64,000 bases of DNA from Methylotenera sp. (GTDB lineage Bacteria; Pseudomonadota; Gammaproteobacteria; Burkholderiales; Methylophilaceae): positions 1 to 64,000 of the forward strand of contig JAKFVD010000016.1 in the NCBI GenBank assembly GCA_021732365.1. Reading direction: 5' to 3'. Both the position numbers and the translations under genes were made by a program. Below the pieces are notes generated by a model, which was not told the DNA's origin, searched no databases, and saw only the letters and a list, made by a program, of their open reading frames with translations. Positions 33,162 through 43,075 of this stretch are shown one piece after another. Each line of letters begins with the position of its first letter. The first letter of the stretch is position 1.

Positions 33162-34592
33162 CTAACCGTTAACTTGACTGTAAATCCATTCAATCAAAGC
33201 GTCTTGCGCTGTTTTGCTGAGTGCTGATTTATTGTGATTGACCATCATCACAACAACATAGCGTTTATTTTGTGCATCCAATACATAACCTGCAATCGCG
33301 CTCACGCCATCTAACGAGCCTGTTTTTAAATGTACGCGGCTGGCACTTAAACTGGTTTTTAGGCGCTTTGCGGTGGTGCCATCTAAACCCAATATAGGTA
33401 ATGATGCGATGAATTCTGGCATGATTGGGCTATGGTAAGCGCTTACTAACATTTGTCCTAAATGTGCGCTATTGATGCGTTCTATGCGCGATAATCCAGA
33501 GCCGTTTTCAATCACCAATTCTTGCGCATCTATATTTTTAGATTGTAGCCAGCGTTGAATGGCTAATGCACCTTTAGTCTGCGTTGCCGGTACGCCTTGC
33601 TTTTTTGCGCCCAAGGTTAGCAATAATTGTCGCGCGGTGAGATTATTGCTCCATTTATTCATATCCCGTATGACATATCCCAACGGCTCAGACACGTGCT
33701 CAATCACTTTTGTTGAAACATTGGTTAGTTGCTGAATTTTTAGATTGCCCTTAAAAACGCCCCCCAGCTCGCGCCACAGTTTTTTAAAGGTATAAAACGC
33801 ATATTGTTCATCATTTAATATGCTTAACTCTAAATAACGCTCGCCACAATCAGGTGAAAGCATGCCTTCAAATATAACGGTTGCGCCATTGGTTTTAGGT
33901 TGAACCGTATAGTCAAAACGGCTACGCCAATCGCCACAAGGCGTTTGACTTAACTGTATTTTATTCACAATTTCTATTTCGTTTAACTCAAACTCTTGGT
34001 TAATACTAACAACCTTATCCGTTACGCTAAATCTAAAACTGGTATGGCGACCGTTAACCAAAAACGCGCTAGGCTGTGCGTTATAGGCTCGCCAAACTTC
34101 ATCATCAAATGCAATTGTTGCGCTATTTTCAGCAAAAAAACTTTTATCAATAATCAAATCGCCTTTAATTTCTTGAATGCCCGCTTGTTGCAATCGCATT
34201 AACAATCGCCAAAACTCTTGCGCTTTAAAACTGGGGTCGCCATAGCCTTTGATAATCAAATTACCATTTAACACACCATTTTTCACTTCGCCGTTGCGAT
34301 ACACTTCGGTTTTCCAGCGATAAGCGGGCGTTAATAAATCCAGCGCCGCATTGGTTGTCACTAGCTTCATTACACTGGCAGGATTGAGGCTTTGATCGGC
34401 GTTATGGCTGATTAAGGGCGTGGATGAATCTACCGCTTGCACGTATATCGCTACATTGGCCTGCGGAATACCTGCTTTTTTGAGTGCATCCACCACAGAC
34501 ATTGGTAGCTCTGCAAATGCGTTTGCGCTGATTAATAGATTCATCAGCGTACTTAACATCAAAAATCTTAAGAAAATTTTAGCTTTTTTCAT
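33162..34592 (-). CDS. dacB: D-alanyl-D-alanine carboxypeptidase/endopeptidase (PBP4)
   Basis: This 476-aa periplasmic penicillin-binding protein trims or cleaves peptidoglycan cross-links. It has a signal peptide (ending ANAFA), the SxxK motif in NPASVMKLVT (Ser73), SNN in MNKWSNNLTARQ, and KTG in VHLKTGSLDG. The large insert between motifs is normal for the PBP4 class. Its ATG overlaps the bioA stop by 4 bp. Confidence 0.93.
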   Translation of the reverse strand: MKKAKIFLRFLMLSTLMNLLISANAFAELPMSVVDALKKAGIPQANVAIYVQAVDSSTPLISHNADQSLNPASVMKLVTTNAALDLLTPAYRWKTEVYRNGEVKNGVLNGNLIIKGYGDPSFKAQEFWRLLMRLQQAGIQEIKGDLIIDKSFFAENSATIAFDDEVWRAYNAQPSAFLVNGRHTSFRFSVTDKVVSINQEFELNEIEIVNKIQLSQTPCGDWRSRFDYTVQPKTNGATVIFEGMLSPDCGERYLELSILNDEQYAFYTFKKLWRELGGVFKGNLKIQQLTNVSTKVIEHVSEPLGYVIRDMNKWSNNLTARQLLLTLGAKKQGVPATQTKGALAIQRWLQSKNIDAQELVIENGSGLSRIERINSAHLGQMLVSAYHSPIMPEFIASLPILGLDGTTAKRLKTSLSASRVHLKTGSLDGVSAIAGYVLDAQNKRYVVVMMVNHNKSALSKTAQDALIEWIYSQVNG

Positions 34593-36010
34593 ATCAGTTT
34601 TTGCAACACTTTAACGGTGGCCTGTATCATAAAATCAATCTCTGATTCTGTGATGGTGTACGGTGGCATAAAATAAATGGTGTTGCCAATGGGGCGAATC
34701 AGCAAGCCATTATTTAATGCGGCGGCATAACAATCTTTAGCAAAATGCGTATTTTGAGTCATTACATCAAACGCGCTTATCATGCCTTGATGACGTAAAT
34801 GCTGGATAGGAAAGTGAGTAAGTGCTTGCATTTTTGTCTGGATATAAGCTGTTTTGGCTTTGTTAGATTCAATTACATTATCCGATTCAAATATCGCCAA
34901 CGTAGCCAGCGCAGCGCTACACGCTAGCGGATTGCCTGTGTAGCTATGGCTATGTAAAAAACCGCGCACAGTGCTGTCATCATAAAATCCTTGGTAGATT
35001 TCATCTTTAGTTAACACGCAAGATAATGGCAAATAGCCGCCTGTAATGCCTTTGGATAAGCAAATAAAATCAGCAATCTGACAAACTTCTGTTTGTTTGT
35101 TTTCATACGGCAACCCTTCGACAAGCTCAGGGCGAACGGTGTTTACTGTATGGGAGCGACTGATAAAACCGTTCGTCCTGAGCGTGTCGAAGGACATATT
35201 CGCTTGCTCACACGCAAACATCGTTCCCGTTCGCCCAAAGCCAACCGCAATTTCATCGGCAATTAAGTGCACATTATATTGCGTGCAAATTTCGCGCGCG
35301 CGCTGCAGGTAGATAGGATGATACATGCCCATGCCAGCCGCGCATTGCACTAGCGGCTCAATAATAAACGCGGCTAGTTGCGCATGGTGTGTGCTGACAT
35401 ATTTTTCTAAAGCATCCGCGCAGCGCAAAGCAAAATCTTCCGCGCTTTCGCCTGCTTCAGCCAGCCTAAAATCAGGGCTTGGCATTTGTGCCGATTGCAT
35501 CAATAGCGGCGCGTAAGTGTCTTTAAAAATCGCCACATCGGTAACACCCAACGCGCCCAGTGTTTCGCCGTGATAACTATTTTGCAGGCTGATAAATTGG
35601 GTCTTTTGTGGCTTACCGCTGTTGCGCCAATAATGAAAACTCATTTTTAAAGCAATTTCAGTGGCACTTGCGCCATCTGACGCATAAAACGCATGGCCTA
35701 AACCTGTTAACTTGCCCAATTTTTCTGATAGCTCCACCACAGGTGCATGCGTAAAACCTGCCAGCATTACATGCTCAAGCGTATCTAATTGCTGCTTAAT
35801 CGCCTCTTTAATGCGCGGATTATTATGCCCAAACAGATTCACCCACCAACTACTCACCGCATCCAGATAACGATTGCCATCAGTATCAATCAACCAAACA
35901 CCATCTCCCTTTTTAATAGGGATTAAGGGGAAATTTTCGTGCTGCTTCATCTGTGTGCAAGGGTGCCATACGGATTGCAAACTGCGGGACAGAAGATTTT
36001 GGTTAATCAT
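34589..36010 (-). CDS. bioA: adenosylmethionine-8-amino-7-oxononanoate aminotransferase with in-frame palindromic insert
   Basis: This class III PLP aminotransferase makes 7,8-diaminopelargonic acid in biotin synthesis. Motifs are WHPCTQMKQHE, DAVSSWWVNLFGH, the HLIADEIAVGFGRTG block and the PLP lysine in CLSKGITGG. The frame runs to 36058, but ATG 36010 (MINQNLL), 5 bases after the toxin stop, fits the family. At 473 aa it is about 40 aa longer than usual. The excess lies between MFACEQAN and IADFICLSKG, where a palindromic repeat is translated as SFDTLRTNG and VRPELVEG. The insert precedes the PLP lysine by a few residues, in a probable surface loop. Confidence 0.9.
   Translation of the reverse strand: MINQNLLSRSLQSVWHPCTQMKQHENFPLIPIKKGDGVWLIDTDGNRYLDAVSSWWVNLFGHNNPRIKEAIKQQLDTLEHVMLAGFTHAPVVELSEKLGKLTGLGHAFYASDGASATEIALKMSFHYWRNSGKPQKTQFISLQNSYHGETLGALGVTDVAIFKDTYAPLLMQSAQMPSPDFRLAEAGESAEDFALRCADALEKYVSTHHAQLAAFIIEPLVQCAAGMGMYHPIYLQRAREICTQYNVHLIADEIAVGFGRTGTMFACEQANMSFDTLRTNGFISRSHTVNTVRPELVEGLPYENKQTEVCQIADFICLSKGITGGYLPLSCVLTKDEIYQGFYDDSTVRGFLHSHSYTGNPLACSAALATLAIFESDNVIESNKAKTAYIQTKMQALTHFPIQHLRHQGMISAFDVMTQNTHFAKDCYAAALNNGLLIRPIGNTIYFMPPYTITESEIDFMIQATVKVLQKLI
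35115..35193. repeat. palindromic repeat (CCTTCGACAAGCTCAGG type) inside bioA
   Basis: The left arm 35115-35140 and right arm 35168-35193 are 26-bp inverted copies with two mismatches and a 27-bp loop. The arm CCTTCGACAAGCTCAGGGCG recurs at 46371. This sequence type is a widespread palindromic repeat in proteobacterial genomes. Here it is read through in frame, on the bioA sense strand, with no stop codon. Confidence 0.85.
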
Positions 36011-36014
36011 TTGT

Positions 36015-36305
36015 TTAGTTAAAATCTGATTCACGTTGACGTTTAATTGCCAGTACAATCACGACATCTAAAAGGTTATCAAAAGTATAAACAGCAACAT
36101 AGCCTGTAGACCCTCTTGAAATAGCCAGTTCACGCTTTTCGCCAGTCACTATTCGCCCTATCTTTGGATGCCGTTTTAGCAGTTGAAGCCCATCGTTAAT
36201 AATGCCATATGTATCAAGCGCGGCAGCTAAATCAAACCCCATTAAAAAATTAACCAGTCTGTCTATATCTGTTATTGCATCAAGTGAATATTCTAATTTT
36301 GCCAT
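36015..36305 (-). CDS. RelE/ParE-family toxin
   Basis: This 96-aa small basic protein has the ParE pattern: LEYSLDAITDIDRLVNFL, LLKRHPKIGRIV and a closing VVIVLAIKRQRESDF. The ParE branch usually poisons gyrase. It is 11 bp behind the ribbon-helix-helix antitoxin in the same operon and sits just before bioA. Confidence 0.85.
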   Translation of the reverse strand: MAKLEYSLDAITDIDRLVNFLMGFDLAAALDTYGIINDGLQLLKRHPKIGRIVTGEKRELAISRGSTGYVAVYTFDNLLDVVIVLAIKRQRESDFN

Positions 36306-36316
36306 TATCAGCGCGC

Positions 36317-36598
36317 TTATGTACGCTTAATCGGTTGCGGTTTTGGTAGTTCTACACCTTGGATTTTGGCACGAAAGTAAGCATTAACCTCATCTGCATC
36401 ATAGGCAATTCCGGCTGCTCGATAATGTTGCAAAGACGCTTCTGCTCGTGCCAAAAACGCACAATCTTCTTCAATGCGCTCGGTTTGCTCCGCAATTGCA
36501 TCCACCATAAAAGCATGCGGGCTTTTATTGGCAAGTGCTGCAAGCGCGTTCACGCGTTGTTTTAATTCATCGGGTAATTTTAAGCTAGTGGTTGCCAT
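36317..36598 (-). CDS. ribbon-helix-helix antitoxin
   Basis: This 93-aa partner of the ParE-type toxin has the N-terminal RHH DNA-binding motif (TTSLKLPDELKQRVNALA) and a C-terminal helical, Pro-rich segment for toxin binding. ATG 36598 follows AAGGAA at the right spacing; the longer frame to 36658 is not needed. It probably represses its own operon. Confidence 0.85.
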   Translation of the reverse strand: MATTSLKLPDELKQRVNALAALANKSPHAFMVDAIAEQTERIEEDCAFLARAEASLQHYRAAGIAYDADEVNAYFRAKIQGVELPKPQPIKRT

Positions 36599-36616
36599 GG
36601 TGTTTTCCTTAAAATA

Positions 36617-36644
36617 AAAAGGTGTTACCAAAGTAACACCTTTT
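36617..36644 (-). terminator. terminator of pldA / possible antitoxin operator
   Basis: A 12-bp perfect inverted repeat (AAAAGGTGTTAC at 36617-36628 with 36633-36644) is followed on the minus strand by TTTTTATTTT. It lies between the pldA stop and the antitoxin ATG, 19 bp from the latter, so it could terminate pldA, bind the RHH antitoxin, or both. Confidence 0.7.
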
Positions 36645-36690
36645 ATACAATTCGTCAAAAATTACAGCTTATTAATTTATCACTTAAATC

Positions 36691-37860
36691 TTATTCGCCT
36701 AATGAAATACCAAAGCCCAACACATTTTGCGCATGATTATAATCAAGCAGTGTTTCACCATAGCCTGTAGATGCCATCAAATGCAGCTTGATATAAGGAT
36801 TGTTAAACACGCGCTGTTGTACGCTCAGCTGCGCAAAGCCTTTGTTATCGCTTCTTAAATTATTGCGTAATAGCACTGATACTGCCGTTTTACGGCTTTC
36901 GGTTTCCCAGCGCACCGTCATATCGCCATAACCTAAAAATTTCTCAATATCAGGGTTATCGTCTTCTCTATCATTCTCTGGTATGCGCCACCAAGGGCGC
37001 ACCAGTAAAGAAATTCTGTCAGTCAGTTCAAATCCACCCTCTAAATATAACCGATTCCAGCTTCTTGAAAGTGGATTATCGCGACCATTAGATTGATGCA
37101 CTAAGCCTAAATTTAACATTCTGGGGATGTAATCTTTTTTTACGCCATCTACTTCATTATCAATACCCAAAGACAGAATTAATTCTGGTTCGTAATTGTT
37201 TTCACGTAAGGGTCTAGATGCATTAGCATTGAAAATTTGCCAATAAGATTGCTGCGTATAAGCACCCCATAAGCGTGAACTGGTTACATAAGGTAAATCT
37301 CGAATCAGCGGAATGTTGTTTAATAGCTCTGATTTCAAACTTAATTGAAATTTAATGTCGTTAGCGTCTAAATCACGGTCGCTTGTATTAAGGCGGCTGG
37401 GGCTTTGTGGCGTATTATTAATATTACTGGTATTAGTGACTAATAAATAATTCGATTTATAGGTTTCGAAATCGCTAATATCCCAATCACCCTCTGAAGT
37501 TAACCGCCATTTTCTCTCTAAAAAGCTCAAATCGGCATTGGTTTTTTTTATTGCAACAGCGCCTACTTTTGTGGGTATTTCTTCGGTTAACTGTTCAGCA
37601 GAAAGCTTTTCACTGGCATGTATATCTGCTGCGGTATTTTCCGTTACTATTTCAATCGCTGGCGTGCTAATACTATCAAAACACGCCAGTCGCTTTTTAG
37701 ATTCAAATTGTGATGGGTAAGTGGTTTTGCAGTGATACATGGCTTGCTCAACCGTTAATACCTCATTGGCTTGTAGGCAATTTGATTGCAGCAATAAACC
37801 AAATACGCTTAAGCCAGCGCCGCGTAAAACACTATGTAAAAAAAATTTTCGTTGGTGCAT
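36691..37860 (-). CDS. pldA: outer-membrane phospholipase A
   Basis: This 389-aa outer-membrane enzyme hydrolyses phospholipids that leak to the outer leaflet. It has a signal peptide (ending LQA), an N-terminal extension, and a 12-strand barrel with the OMPLA catalytic motif (LVHQSNGRDNPLSRSWNR, His and Ser) and the downstream Asn region. The frame opens at 37971, but ATG 37860 with GAAGGAAG just upstream gives a correct signal peptide. Confidence 0.9.
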   Translation of the reverse strand: MHQRKFFLHSVLRGAGLSVFGLLLQSNCLQANEVLTVEQAMYHCKTTYPSQFESKKRLACFDSISTPAIEIVTENTAADIHASEKLSAEQLTEEIPTKVGAVAIKKTNADLSFLERKWRLTSEGDWDISDFETYKSNYLLVTNTSNINNTPQSPSRLNTSDRDLDANDIKFQLSLKSELLNNIPLIRDLPYVTSSRLWGAYTQQSYWQIFNANASRPLRENNYEPELILSLGIDNEVDGVKKDYIPRMLNLGLVHQSNGRDNPLSRSWNRLYLEGGFELTDRISLLVRPWWRIPENDREDDNPDIEKFLGYGDMTVRWETESRKTAVSVLLRNNLRSDNKGFAQLSVQQRVFNNPYIKLHLMASTGYGETLLDYNHAQNVLGFGISLGE

Positions 37861-37930
37861 TATCTTCCTTCTTATTAACTGCTTTTTTACATTGGGTGCT
37901 TTTAAATAAGGCACGCTTAAATAAGACACG

Positions 37931-38989
37931 CTAGGGCGCAGGATTGGTATAACGCAAGTGAATCGCATCAATTTCTTTTAAAATTTCAGCATTAAGTGGC
38001 TTGCCGTAAGCCTGTATATTCTCTTGCAATTGCGCCATACTGGTTGCGCCAATAATCGTGCTGCTCACACACCAACGATGATACACAAAACTCAGCGCGA
38101 GTTCTGTCGGCGTAAAGCCATTTTGCATGGCTAATTGCGCATAAGCCGCACTGGCTAGCGCAACATTCGGTTTGGTGTATCGCTGCGCATAACCCAAAAA
38201 TAGCGTAACACGGCCTACAGTATTTGGATTAGGCAGGTATTTTCCGGTTAAATGCCCAAACGCCAATGGCGAATAAGCCAATAAGCTCACGTTTTCACGA
38301 TACAAAATCTCAGACAGTCCAAAATCGATACTGCGATTCATTAAGTGATAGCTATTTTGCAAAGTGGCAATGTGCGGTAAATGATATTGTTTGGCGATAC
38401 GCAAAAATTCCATCACGCCCCACGGTTGCTCATTGCTTAAGCCAATCGCGCGAATTTTGCCCTCTTGCACCAGCTCACTAAGCGCTTCTAATTGCTGATG
38501 AATGCTTTCAAAATGTTTCTGTTGACCATCTGCATTTAATTCATTGTTTGGATCGAATTGATATTGCCCAAATATCGGCACATTACGTTCTGGCCAATGA
38601 ATTTGGTATAAATCCAGATAATCAGTCTGCAAACGCTTGAGCGAATCATGCAATGCGCTGCGAATTGTTTTGCGGTTCAGCGAAAAATCATTGTTGCGTA
38701 TCCAACTTAACCCTCTGCCAGGCCCAGAAATTTTGCTGCCAATAATCAGTTTATCGCGCTGCTGATTTTTGAGCCAAGGCCCAATAATAGTTTCGGTACG
38801 GGTAAAGGTTTCTGCCTTTGGCGGCACGGGGTACATTTCTGCAGTATCAATAAAGTTAATGCCGCTGGCAAGCGCAAAATCCAACTGTTCATGCGCCTCT
38901 GCCTGCGTGTTCTGGTCGCCAAACGTCATGGTACCCAAACAAATTTTGGATACGTTCAAATCACTTTGGCCTAACTGCACATATTCCAT
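37931..38989 (-). CDS. NADP(H)-dependent aldo/keto reductase (Tas-like)
   Basis: This 352-aa TIM-barrel oxidoreductase has the catalytic Asp-Tyr-Lys-His set in FIDTAEMYP, KLIIGSKISG and LYQIHWPERN. The N-terminus (YVQLGQSDLNVSKICLGTMT) and VSLLAYSPLAFGHLTGKY resemble E. coli Tas. The substrate is unknown. Confidence 0.9.
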   Translation of the reverse strand: MEYVQLGQSDLNVSKICLGTMTFGDQNTQAEAHEQLDFALASGINFIDTAEMYPVPPKAETFTRTETIIGPWLKNQQRDKLIIGSKISGPGRGLSWIRNNDFSLNRKTIRSALHDSLKRLQTDYLDLYQIHWPERNVPIFGQYQFDPNNELNADGQQKHFESIHQQLEALSELVQEGKIRAIGLSNEQPWGVMEFLRIAKQYHLPHIATLQNSYHLMNRSIDFGLSEILYRENVSLLAYSPLAFGHLTGKYLPNPNTVGRVTLFLGYAQRYTKPNVALASAAYAQLAMQNGFTPTELALSFVYHRWCVSSTIIGATSMAQLQENIQAYGKPLNAEILKEIDAIHLRYTNPAP

Positions 38990-39006
38990 CAATTAAACAA
39001 GCTCCA

Positions 39007-39582
39007 TCAATGCAATCTCTTTTTTTCATCTATCTGAATGGCAATCGGGTTTTGCACTGGCGCAGCCGCTGCCGCATTAATCGCCCAACCTGCCTCTTTT
39101 GTGGCCAGTTGCAACATATTGCACATTGCCAAAGTGAGCTCTGGATTTAAATTGATGCGCACCGAAATGCCCTCTAAACAAGGCAACTCCAAACTGGGCT
39201 GTTGATTGCCAGCACGAATTAGTAAGGCATTTACCGCCAACATTGCGCCATCATTGCGCACCTCTGGGCGCGGCTGATATTCGGTTTTAAAATCCATTTT
39301 CTGCAAAGCATCAGCTGCTTGCATTTCTTGCTTAAATTGCTCCACGGCTTGCTCTGGCGGTGTTTCATTTTGTATAGATGTCGCTGTTGGCAAATGCGCC
39401 TCTCCCGTGAGTAAACTCCATAATAGTTGGGTAATACGACTGGTTAGCCAAACCAATAATTCAGTGTTATCGCTAAGCCCCACGCGGAATAACAGCCTAT
39501 CCTGCTCTGCGTTATAGCCTAAATTAATCTGCTGTATGGCTGCCACTTGCTGATGTTCTGATGGCTGGTGTGGTGATGTCAC
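39007..39582 (-). CDS. conserved hypothetical protein
   Basis: This frame encodes about 191 aa if it starts at GTG 39582 (VTSPHQPSEHQ). A longer frame to ATG 39663 would run into the CIRCE element of groES, so the internal start is preferred. It is a soluble protein with a LLVWLTSRITQLLWSLLTG helix and a C-terminal ISVRINLNPELTLAMCNML. I do not recognise a function. It is divergent from groESL. Confidence 0.6.
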   Translation of the reverse strand: MTSPHQPSEHQQVAAIQQINLGYNAEQDRLLFRVGLSDNTELLVWLTSRITQLLWSLLTGEAHLPTATSIQNETPPEQAVEQFKQEMQAADALQKMDFKTEYQPRPEVRNDGAMLAVNALLIRAGNQQPSLELPCLEGISVRINLNPELTLAMCNMLQLATKEAGWAINAAAAAPVQNPIAIQIDEKKRLH

Positions 39583-39652
39583 ATTAATCTTTCTAAAAAT
39601 AAGGCTAAATTTGTACGACTGGCTCTTGAAAAAAACAAACTTAAACGCAATG

Positions 39653-39679
39653 TTAGCAATCAAGGCATGCGAGTGCTAA
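39653..39679. promoter_or_regulatory. CIRCE operator (HrcA site) upstream of groESL
   Basis: TTAGCAATC (39653-39661), a 9-bp spacer and GAGTGCTAA (39671-39679) match the CIRCE consensus TTAGCACTC-N9-GAGTGCTAA at all but one base. It lies about 80 bp before groES, so HrcA repression of the operon is expected. A CTTGAA at 39624-39629 could be a sigma-32 -35 element, but its -10 is poor. Confidence 0.85.
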
Positions 39680-39760
39680 AATATCGTATTGCCTACGCAA
39701 TTTTATCAACTTTATACTTTGTTTACACTAAACAAAAGCATAACCATTAGGAGAAATTGA

Positions 39761-40048
39761 ATGAAAATTCGTCCATTACACGATCGCGTTATTGTAAAAC
39801 GCTCTGAAGAAGAACGCACAACCGCATCTGGCATCGTTATCCCTGATTCTGCCACAGAAAAACCAGATCAAGGCGTGGTTACAGCAGTGGGCAACGGCAA
39901 ACGTGATGACAGCGGCAAAATCAATTCGCTAGACGTTAAAGTTGGCGATAAAGTTTTATTCGGCAAATATGCTGGCCAAACCGTTAAGGTCGATGGCGAA
40001 GAGTTATTGGTGATGCGCGAAGAAGACATCATGGCGATTGTTGAATAA
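39761..40048 (+). CDS. groES: co-chaperonin GroES
   Basis: This 95-aa lid of the GroEL chamber has the expected [14 protein letters not shown] start, the mobile loop ([20 protein letters not shown]) and the [13 protein letters not shown] segment. AGGAG lies 8 nt before the ATG. It forms an operon with groEL 57 bp downstream. Confidence 0.98.
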   Translation: MKIRPLHDRVIVKRSEEERTTASGIVIPDSATEKPDQGVVTAVGNGKRDDSGKINSLDVKVGDKVLFGKYAGQTVKVDGEELLVMREEDIMAIVE

Positions 40049-40096
40049 TTTGGTTTGACCAAATCACCTTCCAATTAGAAATTTGAACGAATTTAG

Positions 40097-41749
<1,653 letters not shown>

Positions 41750-41762
41750 TTGCTTTTTGATG

Positions 41763-41859
41763 TTGCATCAACCTATCCATCTTGCGATGGGTTGATGCAA
41801 TCACGAAGTTCAAGCTTGTTACTCCGTGGTATAAGAACCTCGCTTCGGCGAGGTTTTTT
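41763..41859 (+). terminator. two hairpins after groEL
   Basis: The first hairpin (41763-41777 with 41786-41800) has 15-bp arms with one mismatch but no T run and may protect the 3' end. The second (AACCTCGC 41836-41843, TTCG loop, GCGAGGTT 41848-41855, then further T) is a typical intrinsic terminator. Confidence 0.85.
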
Positions 41860-41925
41860 AATTGCCTACTTATTTGACGTAAAAGAATCCGTCAATTAGC
41901 ATCGCTATTTTAGGGAAGGTAAATA

Positions 41926-42414
41926 ATGCAAACCATTCTTGATGAAGCTCATACTTGGTTCTTTGACGGACTTTCACATAGTCTAGACGGTTCTCTCAAC
42001 ATTGAACTAGTTGAAGGTATTAAAGCGGATAAACGAGAAATAGTTTATTTTGAGTCAACTGCACCTATGGGTTCGTTCTATTCAGTTCAAGTTCTTCCAA
42101 AGAGCAAATGTGTGCAGGTGAAGTTCCAAAACACCCATCTCTTCTTCGTTCACAATGAATCCTACGACGTAGGGAATGACGAACTCGAAAGCGATGAAGG
42201 GGTACTTAAGAAAGTATCAGCCTCCTCATTTTTGAGCTTTATCAAAGCCCATACGGGTATCTCATCCATCATAGAGGATGATTTCGATTCCTATCTACTA
42301 TGGACACAGGATCGGTTATTCCATATTGCTAGCAGCTGCCCACCTAACATTTCGTTTGTCGACCGAAGTCCAGACCTTTCCAAAGAGCGCGTAATCACAT
42401 GGTCTGCCTCATAA
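41926..42414 (+). CDS. orphan hypothetical protein in accessory patch
   Basis: This 162-aa soluble, acidic protein (HTWFFDGLSHSLDGSLN start; SSIIEDDFDSYLLWTQDRLF late) has no signal peptide or membrane helix. GGGAAGG precedes the ATG. I do not recognise the family. It sits between groEL and a MITE-like repeat and a toxin-antitoxin pair, so horizontal acquisition is plausible. Its size and acidity would fit an immunity-type protein, but there is no partner toxin. Confidence 0.55.
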   Translation: MQTILDEAHTWFFDGLSHSLDGSLNIELVEGIKADKREIVYFESTAPMGSFYSVQVLPKSKCVQVKFQNTHLFFVHNESYDVGNDELESDEGVLKKVSASSFLSFIKAHTGISSIIEDDFDSYLLWTQDRLFHIASSCPPNISFVDRSPDLSKERVITWSAS

Positions 42415-42428
42415 AGCCAAGTAGCCTT

Positions 42429-42506
42429 GTAGGGTAGGTCACTTGTGACCCACGCGATGCAATGGTTCAATTTCCGCATCCGCGTAGGTTCTTGAACCCA
42501 CACTAC
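42429..42506. repeat. MITE-like imperfect inverted repeat
   Basis: The left arm 42429-42460 (starts GTAGGGTAGGTCAC, ends CACGCGATGC) and right arm 42476-42506 (starts GCATCCGCGTAGG, ends CCCACACTAC) are inverted copies at roughly three-quarters identity with a 15-bp loop. GTAGGGT..GACCCACGC sequences of this kind are recurrent intergenic repeats in proteobacteria. Confidence 0.65.
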
Positions 42507-42561
42507 ATTTTTGCTAATTCAAACGTTAGCATTTTTAATACTTGTGGCGTAAAATTTAAGC

Positions 42562-42831
42562 ATGAAGTTTGAATGGGATAGTAAAAAAGCTGAAATAAAT
42601 TTACGAAAGCATCAAGTTGCTTTTGAAGAGGCAGCTTCAATATTCGGTGACCCTTTAGCTATCACCTTTCGCGACCCAGACCACTCTGTTGGCGAACGTC
42701 GTTACCTAACATTTGGTATCAGCCAAAGTGGTCTTTTATTAGTTATTTCACATACTTACCGTGGTGAAATGGCAAGAATTATTAGTGCACGCCGCGCTAC
42801 CCGCGCAGAAAGGAACATATATGAAGAATGA
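42562..42831 (+). CDS. brnT: BrnT-family toxin
   Basis: This 89-aa type II toxin, an RNase of RelE-like fold, has the BrnT signature: FEWDSKKAEINLRKHQVAFEE, ERRYLTFGIS and RIISARRATRAERNIYE. The antitoxin gene overlaps its last 11 nt, the usual brnTA order. Confidence 0.93.
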   Translation: MKFEWDSKKAEINLRKHQVAFEEAASIFGDPLAITFRDPDHSVGERRYLTFGISQSGLLLVISHTYRGEMARIISARRATRAERNIYEE

Positions 42832-43048
42832 TGATTTACGCTCAGAATATAGCCCCAAAGACCTTGGTAAAGGTGTTCGTGGTAAGTTTTTGCAGTCTTA
42901 TGAAAAAGGCACTAACTTAGTGTTACTTAACCCAGAAGTTGCCAAGGTATTTTCAAGCTCTGCCGCAGTGAACGAGGCATTAAGCAGTCTTTTACAGATA
43001 ACAAAACAAACAACCAAATTGACGCATCCGTCAAGTGAAACACGCTAA
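42821..43048 (+). CDS. BrnA-type antitoxin
   Basis: This 75-aa protein is encoded 11 nt inside the end of brnT. Its N-terminus has YSPKDLGKGVRGKFLQSYEK and its C-terminal half looks like a short DNA-binding helix region (VNEALSSLLQITKQ). By position it is the BrnT antitoxin and operon autorepressor; the sequence match to BrnA itself is loose. Confidence 0.7.
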   Translation: MKNDDLRSEYSPKDLGKGVRGKFLQSYEKGTNLVLLNPEVAKVFSSSAAVNEALSSLLQITKQTTKLTHPSSETR

Positions 43049-43075
43049 TCAGATACTTTCATACTAACAAATCTT

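Noticed and set aside
36617..36644. CRISPR or other repeat array near the toxin-antitoxin genes
   Set aside because: Only a single inverted repeat is present; no spaced direct repeats or cas genes occur in the window.
39583..39663. N-terminal extension of the hypothetical gene next to groES
   Set aside because: It would place its start within the CIRCE operator and its leader outside any ribosome site.
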